DNA of 64,000 nucleotides from Apostichopus japonicus (Eukaryota; Echinodermata; Holothuroidea; Aspidochirotida; Stichopodidae), in contig NC_092576.1 in NCBI RefSeq assembly GCF_037975245.1, positions 19,676,111 through 19,740,110 of the forward strand, given 5' to 3'. A model generated the notes under the pieces. That model made no database searches. It worked only from the letters and a program-made list of their open reading frames with translations, and was not told the DNA's origin. Shown here one piece after another: positions 56,036 to 64,000 of this stretch. How positions within the stretch are numbered: position 1 is the first letter of the stretch; every line of letters begins with the position of its first letter. Made by a program: the position numbers and the translations under genes.

Positions 56036-58080
56036 ATTTGAGGAAACAACACATTTAGAGTCTTGAGACGGAGGATTTCCTGGCCTTTAATAAGGCGGGC
56101 TGTTACGATTAACACTTTGAATGATGGTTCAAATTTGCTTTCCTTTTAAGCTGTTGACTTCTTTTCAGTGACACCACGTGTAAAGTTACGATAACATTTG
56201 TTATGGTATCGGACTTCAAGTACTGAGGAGTTCCCTTCATTACCGCAATCAGACTCAATATCAGCATCTGTGTGAAAAATTAAGTAAGGTGTCCATTAGA
56301 ACCAGATACCATATAGCTCACCACTTCCAACCAGAAATGACTGGAAGAACAAACTCTCCCAACTTCAACTCCTCATAGGATGCTATGGGACTTAATTAAT
56401 GATTGTGTTGACAGGACTTTACCTCTAGGCCTATGTTTAACTTTCCTAGCATCTGAGTATCTTTAGCCGAGGAATAATTACCAGCCTAAGCTACATGATG
56501 ATTAAAACCTAAGAATAAACCACCCCACTATGGACCATATGTACCCAAATAGGCCAACAACCACTTTCAGAAATTGTGAAATCAAACATATGTTCAACTA
56601 GGCAAAAGGTTGGGGCTATGACGCAAGCCCCCTCCCCACCCCCACTCATGGTAGCTCCTTGGTTTTAAGATCTTTGTGATGTATTGAAGTCAGCATTTTG
56701 AAGTAATTTACTCCGTGTGGGCTAGTTTTGATCATTTTTTCCCCTGGGTGAAAAACTATATGAATGTTATGGTATCCTAAAACCGTATGATCTCAACCGT
56801 GGAAAATATCAATATTTCTTTTTACTCCGAAGGGTTGTGTAAATGGGCGTGAGCCTAAACTCTCCCAGTTCCTTGTGGTCAGGGGTTGCCTAAACCAAAT
56901 TATTTTGTCAGACACCTTTCAGGGGGGAGTGGCACCTGGTTTGTGCATGGTAAATTTGTAGGGGGCATATTGCCCACCCTCATTTGCAACAATACTGCTA
57001 CTGTGCAGTGTATAGCAGTGTATGGAGGAAACAATTATTCCTTCATTAAAATTAAATTGGTCATTTGTCAGATCAGATCATCCATATATATCTGGATCCC
57101 ACAAATATAACAACTGATCACCACCCTACACTGTCGCTGGTTTATTAAGCAGAACAATATGCTCATTCGGGCCCTACTCGAAGGACTAGTAAACTATAGA
57201 AATATACGCTCATCGGCCAGGTGCCGTCAGAATATGCGCCATGCAGACTTCAAAACATAGCATACAATTTTACCAAGCTAGACTTAGCTTGCTGACGTTT
57301 TCGGCTCATTTTTTTTTAATGCATGCCTATCTGGCGGCTCATTTTTTTTTAATGCATGCCTATCTGGCTAAACCCTAACTTAATACACACAACCAGTGGA
57401 ATAATTAAGAATAAAATTCTACCAAATATATGAGACAACATTATCAAAGGGGCAAAACTCCAAAATACTCCAACAACAAACCATTACTGCGACTTTACAG
57501 GGGGCAGAGTCGCATTAACCTATATAAAATAGTACATCATCTCATCACATTGACTGCACCCTCCACCAAAAAATACATTTCGATAACTTAATTTTTAAGT
57601 TCATCAAGCTACCTAGGCCCTTATATTATTGATGAGTCATTCTCATGAAGTTCAACTGCAACTCCGAACTTTTTTTTAACATTTTTTTTTTTTAACCATG
57701 GTACACAATATGACTTTACATTTCTTCAATTCGACTTGGCCCTGTATTCGATTTGAAAAAACTTTATTATTAATTTAGTCAGACATCACAAAACACCACT
57801 GTCACTCTGTCCTCCACTAAAAATACAATGAAAAGTTCAGCATTTTTCCATCATGAACAGTGATCGGCTAAGTATTACCCACCCCCATTGTTTCCCAGCA
57901 AGATAAAAGGGCACTGCTTCACTAGCTGTGACTCAGCCCTTCACTGCAAATATGCAGTCAACATGGAGTTACTCTCACTTAACCACTGGGGCTAGTTAGG
58001 CCTAGCCTAGGCTTCAAGTTTTGAGTACCATAGCATAGTTCTACCCTATGCTCTAGGCTAGCATAGGGGTCGTACAAAAT
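56036..58080. other. No gene recognised; small tandem duplication
   Basis: A 33-bp unit, CGGCTCATTTTTTTTTAATG plus 13 bases, is duplicated at about 57,301-57,367. Otherwise there is no coding, splice or repeat structure that I can support. Confidence 0.4.
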
Positions 58081-58108
58081 CCCTAATTTTATACATGGGT
58101 CTACTTAC

Positions 58109-58436
58109 CTTCATCTGTCTGCAATTTTCTTCTCTTGCTTTCTGCTGTCTGTAACCTTCGTACGTTACAAAATTTCTGGTAACACTCACGGTGATAACCA
58201 GAACCGGGTATAACATTAGGCTCCGTTTGTGTTAGGCTCAGGCCAAACTGTTGTGTAGTTCGCCTGGCAATTTCACCCTCGAAACAGTCTATGTTTAGCC
58301 ACCGACTTTGGCATTCTATGAATTTTGACCAGCTCTTAATTTTGAAAGGTGTCAAACTCTAATTGGTAGTAGTTACGACGTGCATACAGCAAAATTTAGG
58401 AGACAATTCGTTCTCCGCGTTTGGCGTAGCTGCCAT
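58109..58436 (-). pseudogene. First exon of a Cys/His-rich protein gene with an in-frame stop
   Basis: The frame begins MAATPNAENELSPKFCCMHV, meets TAG at 58,361-58,359, and continues in the same frame as SLTPFKIKSWSKFIECQSRW and NVIPGSGYHRECYQKFCNVR to a consensus donor (GATGAAG|GTAAGT). The CC...W...YHRECY pattern is a recurrent N-terminal zinc-binding-like module in multi-exon invertebrate proteins of unknown function that are often repeat-associated. Homology on both sides of the stop argues that it is a true lesion, or a recoded or sequencing site. A TATATAAG sequence lies at 58,471-58,478. Confidence 0.6.
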
Positions 58437-58559
58437 GGTGACTAACACATATAGGCCTACTGCGCTATGCTATATAAGGGTTGTAAATAAAATGTTACTA
58501 CATGAGAGCTTCGCTGTGATTGGATTGTCGTTATTCTTACATGGCACCTGATTAGACAA

Positions 58560-59786
58560 TATAATGTTGCTAATAATTATACATTTTATCATATTTAATC
58601 CGTTTGAGCAGATTTTACTCGAAACAACATTCAGTTTCTTGTAACATTTTTAAAACAATATATTTTAATGTATTGTTGTCGTCCTGCCCTGAAATATTCA
58701 CAAAACAAGAAGATAATCCACATCATCCCATGGTCTAAATGTACTCACTTACCAGTCAAACTGGCACAATAACAATAGTGATGATAGTCTCAAACGTAGT
58801 TTAGCATAACATCCGAAAGAAGTTCTAAACAAAGTAGATTCGCCTGTATGCACTAGGCCTACTGTTAAACATAAACGTTCCTTGTTCCGTGCGTCATTAA
58901 ATCCAACAGAAAGGTTTCACTGAGCGTGAAATACAACCGCATTTGAACCCAATCGAGTAGTTAGTCTAGCTCGAAAAATTTTCTCACTACATGCAATGCC
59001 TATTGCATTTATTCACATGCATGCCACGTGGTTTGGGCTTCAGGAGGAATCGTATTCTAGCCCAACTTCACGTAAGTCCACAAACGTTACTTTCACACTG
59101 TGCAAACATAAGTGACAGTGTGCGCTACCGTAAGTAATACTTACACGATGTTCTGTTTCGCTCGAGTATACATAAGAGACTAGGAAACATTTGGGTAATT
59201 AAGGAAATATGACTTTTCACTTTTTCTCCAAGTAAAAGCTGAAAAATGAAAGATGTACGAGTGAATTCAACCCTTTTACGTTGAAATGTGGTCTGTTAAC
59301 CAAGGCCTGGTTTTTGCATTGTATAAGTACATGAAAAATATGACATTTGAAATATGTTGCGTATTTTCTCATTTATTTGCATGTAACATTTCTTATTTGT
59401 AAAATTCTGTAAATATACATTTATTCAGAAATGCAGGATACATAGCCATTTACATGGAATAATTTTACACAACAGTGTTACCTTGTTTATTCATAGTAAA
59501 ACGAGCAGACATAAACATTTTATCTCTATTCTGGTGGATTAGATGTCTTAAAAGAGTTTGCTGTTACAGATACTAACAAATTAAGCAATTTAGCCATAAC
59601 ATTCACTGAATTTTGAATAAACCATCACTTACTAACAAAAGCAAAGATTTTTATCAATCAAGTTGACAAAATATAGCAAAAATTTAATATATGATTATTT
59701 TTGGTATGATTTTCCCAAAGCGAACATAAAATACAAGTATTTGTTGATAAATAGTCATTTTGGGGCAAAATGGATATATTGTACAA
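58560..59786. other. No gene recognised
   Basis: AT-rich sequence without splice-supported exons or visible repeats. Confidence 0.35.
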
Positions 59787-59796
59787 TTTTTTTTGT

Positions 59797-60340
59797 ATCT
59801 TTGGGGCGTTCCAATACACCCCAACCAGTTAAGTGTAGCAATACACCACTATGATTAATTATATATATATATATCTTTGGGGCGTACCAGTACGCCCCAA
59901 CCAGTTAAATGTTGAAATATACCACTATGATAAATTGTATTTATCTTTGGGGCGTACCAGTACGCCCCAATCAGTTAAGTGTAGAAATATAGCTCTATGA
60001 TAAATTGTATATATCTTTGGGGCGTACCAGTACGCCCCAACCAGTTAAGTGTAGCAATACACCACTATGATTAATTGTATATATCTTTGGGGCGTACCAG
60101 TACGCCCCAACCAGTTAAGTGTAGCAATAGACCACTATGATAAATTGTATATATCTTTGGGGCGTACCAGTACGCCCCAACCAGTTAAGTGCTGAAATAT
60201 ACCACTATGATAAATTGTATATATCTTTGGGGCGTACCAGTACGCCCCAACCAGTTTAGAGTAGAAATACACCCCTATGATAAATTGTATATATCTTTGG
60301 GGCGTACCAGTACGCCCCAACCAGTTAAGTGTAGCAATAC
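59797..60340 (+). repeat. 70-bp minisatellite built on a palindrome, 8 copies
   Basis: Seven units spaced exactly 70 bp apart, plus a diverged first unit 76 bp upstream, contain GGGGCGTACCAGTACGCCCC, an inverted repeat with a 2-bp centre, then AACCAGTTAAGTGTAG and an AT-rich tail. Cores are near 59,803, 59,879, 59,949, 60,019, 60,089, 60,159, 60,229 and 60,299. Confidence 0.93.
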
Positions 60341-60455
60341 ACCAAGAAAATTGTGTGTGTTTCTCAAAACTACATATCTTCTTTTACACAAGTTGTTGCA
60401 AGAAAATAAGAGTACACACTGCCCAATCAATAGTATGTGTAAAACATAAGGTTTC

Positions 60456-60843
60456 CTAGTTATTCAGCTCAAATTCTTTATCTATAGCTGCATATCTTTC
60501 TTTCAAGTCACAGACTTCCCTCTTTGGAAGGCGATTTTTATGGGTTAAATTAAAGTCCCAGAACATTAAGGAATGGAAAGAAACTGATGTTGTGTATGGC
60601 TGCTTATTTCTTCCTTGGCCACAGTCTAGCAGTTTCCAGTCTCCAGTCCAGGATCCCTTCATCCAATGTAAAATAACCTCATCCTTTTACATTTTATTGA
60701 CTTCTCCAAAGTATGGTCGTGTGCTTGAATCAATGAGGTTTACGGCTGCTATATTCCCAACTTGAATATAGTCAGATACTTCAATAACTTCTTTAGCAAA
60801 GTTATAACATTTATATATATCACCACTCTGAAGATCTTCAACT
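60456..60843 (-). pseudogene. Terminal exon of an unrecognised gene with an in-frame stop
   Basis: A strong acceptor (TTCTGCTCCTTGCTTTTAG) precedes a frame reading VEDLQSGDIYKCYNFAKEVI, then VGNIAAVNLIDSSTRPYFGEV, TAA at 60,689-60,687, and in the same frame DEVILHWMKGSWTGDWKLLD, TTSVSFHSLMFWDFNLTHKN, RLPKREVCDLKERY and a final stop. The PYFGEV...VxWMKGSxTGDWK...DFxLTxxxRLPK pattern resembles a C-terminal domain I recall in large invertebrate proteins of unknown function. Upstream exons would lie above 60,850 and were not found. Confidence 0.6.
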
Positions 60844-60849
60844 CTAAAA

Positions 60850-62080
60850 GCAAGGAGCAGAAGGGCAGAAGGACAGAAGATAGCGGTTCTTATTCTCCCT
60901 GTAACAATTATCCATTTGCAAAAACAGATCCTTCCCAAGAGTATCCTTGTGCTTCACTAGTGTCCATAAATTGCATGTAATGGTCATGTTTGAATCATGT
61001 TGGATATGCTTCAGGTCAGTCATAACATATATGCAAACTTGTCACATGGACCTTTAGTGTGAATTAGGACACCTGAAAAGAAAGAGAAGAATGAATATAC
61101 TACTTCATTGACATGTATGATAAAGAGGTTGTTATTACTTTTTTTCTGCTATTAAATAAAGTTTGATAATTAACCTACTATGTGCTTTAACAAAAAAGAA
61201 CAGTCACATAGTATTTGATGGATACTAAGGCCATTATCTTTATCAGAACAACAAAATAAAGAACAGAACTGATTTGACCTCAACCAAAACAATAGGAACA
61301 CTAGACTTCTTGTAACCTTAGGTGTCCATCCTTATACTATTTATGAAGATAATCAAGTTTCCCTCTTGAGACATTGTGTTGTAAAACAAGGCATCATACA
61401 AACAAACACCCTGTATTAACACCCACACACACATACTGCTCACGCACATACATACTGTACTATACACCAACATGACATCACAATTTCATACTGTAGGATT
61501 ACAATTTCTCGGAAACCAGAAAATGTGATGTTTACACTTATAATGACATAAACACTTTCCGTCTTGTGCACTCTTAGGTCACTTCATAATACCATGGAGG
61601 TAAAACAGACCTCCATGATAATACTGACCTGTTATGTGGCTGTGGATGTTTTACATCCTTATCACTCTGGACAAAATGTGGCAGATCAGTCTTTGATTGG
61701 TCCATTCCATCGACTATAAGGGTATTCAGTTCCAAAGAAACCTGGCACGCCTTAGTGCGGGCAAGATGTTACTGCTCTCCTTTTGACCTAGTAAAAATAG
61801 AACATATTATGATACAAAATAAACTATTAACTGATACAGGGTTTACGATATCAGATAAGAAATATTGATTTGAGTTTTGATCCAATATCATTTGAGAAAT
61901 AATGTAAATGATATATGGGTCAATCCATGCCAAATCAACAGATTTTTGGGTCGATTCCACGTCGACCCTCTTAGAATCGCCTGGAACTGATATGGTGTCT
62001 TGCCATATGTCTCAAAGGATGAAATTGGGAAAAAAAAATTGAAAACTTTTTCGTTGCTAGGTTACGACCCCGCCTAGCAA
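60850..62080. other. No exon recognised
   Basis: The upstream exons of the minus-strand gene ending at 60,456 should be here or beyond the window, but none is clear. A GGTCAATCCATGCCAAAT stretch at 61,919-61,937 resembles GGGCAATTCCATGCCAAAAT near 33,137, suggesting a dispersed repeat edge. Confidence 0.35.
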
Positions 62081-62084
62081 CCAA

Positions 62085-63327
62085 CTTAAAGTGGCAAAAA
62101 TGAGAGTTACATCAGCCCTACAGAAACATGCTTGCGAGGGCAAACAGTGGTAACATTGTATCTTCATTCAAGGAGACCACGTAAAACAACATTAGAAACT
62201 ATTGAAATGTTATTTATTAAAAGGGTTCTGTCTAGTACTCTTTGACTCCCTCTCACCCCTCCCCCCAACACCCTCCCCATAGAGCACTATGCAGATTTGT
62301 ATGCATATATGTGACTGAATTTTAATACTGCAAAGAGACTGCATAAACATGCATTCAAGGTATACTGAATTATTTGCTTCAAATTGTCTGTATGCATGTA
62401 ACTCACCCCCCTCCCACCCACATCCTCTACCCAACCCTATATCAGATAAGAATATGAATGTGAACCAGTGCATACATACAGTGTGCACTATATATGTGTG
62501 TAAATGTTCAGTACAGTGTTATTTTTACACCAAGCACTAAATAAATACACACTGTCCACAATCATGTACAGTACACACTGTGTACTGGTCATTCCATTCA
62601 ATACTGTGCATATTTCAATATCATTTTAAATATTTGCAATTTAGTGTATGCTTTTGCTAATTCAATAATTAAAAGACTTTCAATAATTTAAAAGGAATGT
62701 TTAACCAGTACATAAATGTGCAGTGTGTACTGTACATGTTTTTGGACAGTGTTTATTTAATAGTAATTGGTGTAGAATAACACTGTACTGAACATGTACA
62801 CACATATATAGTGCATAGTGCATATTTCAATGTCTTTTTAAATATTTGCAATGTAGTGTATAATTCTTTTGCTAATTCAATAAATTAAAAGACTTTCAAT
62901 AATTTAAAAGGAATGTTTAACCAGTAAATACATGTACAGTGTGTATACTGTTCATTATTTGGACAGTGTGTATTTAATAGTACTTGGTGTAAAATAACAC
63001 TGTACTGAACATGTACACACATATATAGTGCACACTGTGGACCATACCAATAATTCAGTATACCTTGAATGCATGTTTATGCAGTCTCTTTGCAGTAAAA
63101 GTCAGTCACATACTGTATGCATGTATACAAATATGCATAGTGCACTATGGGAAGGGTGTTAGGGGGGTGGGAGTCAAAGAGTATTAGACAGAACCCTTTT
63201 AATACATTTCAATAGTTTTTAATGTTGTTAGCATGATCTCCTTGAATGAAGATATAATGTTACCACTGTTTGCCCTCGCAAGCATGTTTCTGTAGGGCTG
63301 ATATAACTCTCTATATGCCACTTTAAG
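62085..63327. repeat. 1.24-kb inverted repeat with nested palindromic core
   Basis: The outer arms 62,085-62,376 and 63,048-63,327 are inverted copies, including GTTTGCCCTCGCAAGCATGT and its complement. The inner part repeats inverted as well: CAGTGTGCACTATATATGTG at about 62,480 against its complement near 63,020, with the right inner arm tandemly duplicated (about 62,712-62,830 and 62,935-63,040). No target duplication was found. Confidence 0.88.
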
Positions 63328-64000
63328 CTGCTCTCCAGAGCATTAATAACTTATATAAAATATGTTTTAGCACATTCTTTGCATTATAACTATACATATC
63401 TTACTAGTTTGTATTGAAAACCAAAAATAAAACTTTTAATTGTGACCAAATTTGACCTTGAAATGCTCAAAATAGCCCAAAATATTTGTAAAATGTGATG
63501 TTTGAGGGTGCTGTTCACAGACATCGTTCGGCATATGACCCTGGAAATGCAGTTTATTTGTAGTCCTTATGCTAGTGGACCACCCTCTTAATTGTTAAGC
63601 ACCTGTATGCTAATGCTAAGAAGTTGTTGTCATTTGAATTACTCAAATCGGCTTGTGCAAGCATTTTCATACATATGAACGAGGTGATTTTCGCAATTTT
63701 CGAGTCATAAATTTGAGTAGATAACACAAAATACACAACTTTTTTACTTGAGTTTCTAAAAATAGGGTCAATACGCTCCTGAAAAATGGTATTTAAAACA
63801 TTGAAATATACCCACAGGCCCAAAATGGACCCCCAATTAGGGCCAGAAGTGAGATTTCTTAAGTTTGAGGGCGCTGTTCATAAAACGTACCACCCGCTTG
63901 ACTTTTTTTTTGCACTTTTCCCGTACAACTACTACTGGGCAAGGATCGTATGGAAATTAAAACTCAAACATGCATTTGCTTGTGAATATAGAGCACACTC
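63328..64000. other. No gene recognised
   Basis: The phrases TTTGAGGGTGCTGTTCACAG (63,501) and TTTGAGGGCGCTGTTCATAA (63,865) are a diverged direct repeat. No coding region is supported. Confidence 0.4.

Noticed and set aside
60135-60449. ORFs in the 70-bp minisatellite
   Set aside because: The unit length is not a multiple of three and the peptides are repeat shadows.

Overview
This is intron-rich, AT-rich nuclear DNA from an animal, full of transposon relics. CRISPR arrays, operons and prokaryotic signals are absent. Spliced genes, L2/CR1-type LINE fragments, hAT-like MITEs, a tRNA-derived SINE, a degenerate Ty1/copia gag, and frequent TAGGCCTA-type words suggest a marine invertebrate deuterostome. 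I favour an echinoderm, but only from word usage.

The centre of the window (about 6,416-46,689) appears to be one 40.3-kb mobile element. Its ends are inverted repeats beginning CTACACTCTAAAAACAAAAG. The same 10-bp direct repeat, GTGCGTCAAT, lies outside both ends (6,406-6,415 and 46,690-46,699). Both ends carry subterminal clusters of GAGTGA/TCACTC palindromes. Inside, on the + strand, a 16-exon gene (coding 14,949-38,304; phase-consistent model of 1,108 aa) encodes a KMT5A-like SET domain, a Cys-rich segment, acidic linkers, two zinc fingers, a tyrosine-recombinase catalytic domain with R, R, H and Y in place, and a SANT/Myb-like C-terminus. On the - strand, starting just inside the right end (46,371), at least three exons encode a second protein with a SAM-like N-terminus and a C-terminal GDWW...WKWP domain; its last exon carries a one-base frameshift. 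The element therefore resembles a metazoan counterpart of giant recombinase-carrying transposons, with a chromatin-modifier module fused to the recombinase.

The introns and flanks of that element hold a 3.07-kb foldback repeat (7,634-10,702), a copy of a TGACCT-rich interspersed repeat (11,487-14,110), three arrays of about 58-bp units containing TGTCCCACAACTGTATG and a consensus splice donor (21.3-22.4, 23.1-23.9 and 33.6-35.5 kb, the last a 172-bp higher-order array), duplicated exons with a SINE, two L2 fragments and two hAT-like MITEs.

Left of the element (1-6,405) are two copies of the TGACCT-rich repeat, one interrupted by a 625-bp MITE, and a segment with six GTCCCGTACGTCAC motifs. 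Right of the element (46,700-64,000) are a broken SAP-domain gene of the SWIM/YqaJ type, a hAT-like element, a copia gag relic, three minus-strand exons of genes running through or out of the window (two with in-frame stops), a 148-bp tandem array, a 70-bp minisatellite built around a palindrome, and a 1.24-kb inverted repeat near the end.
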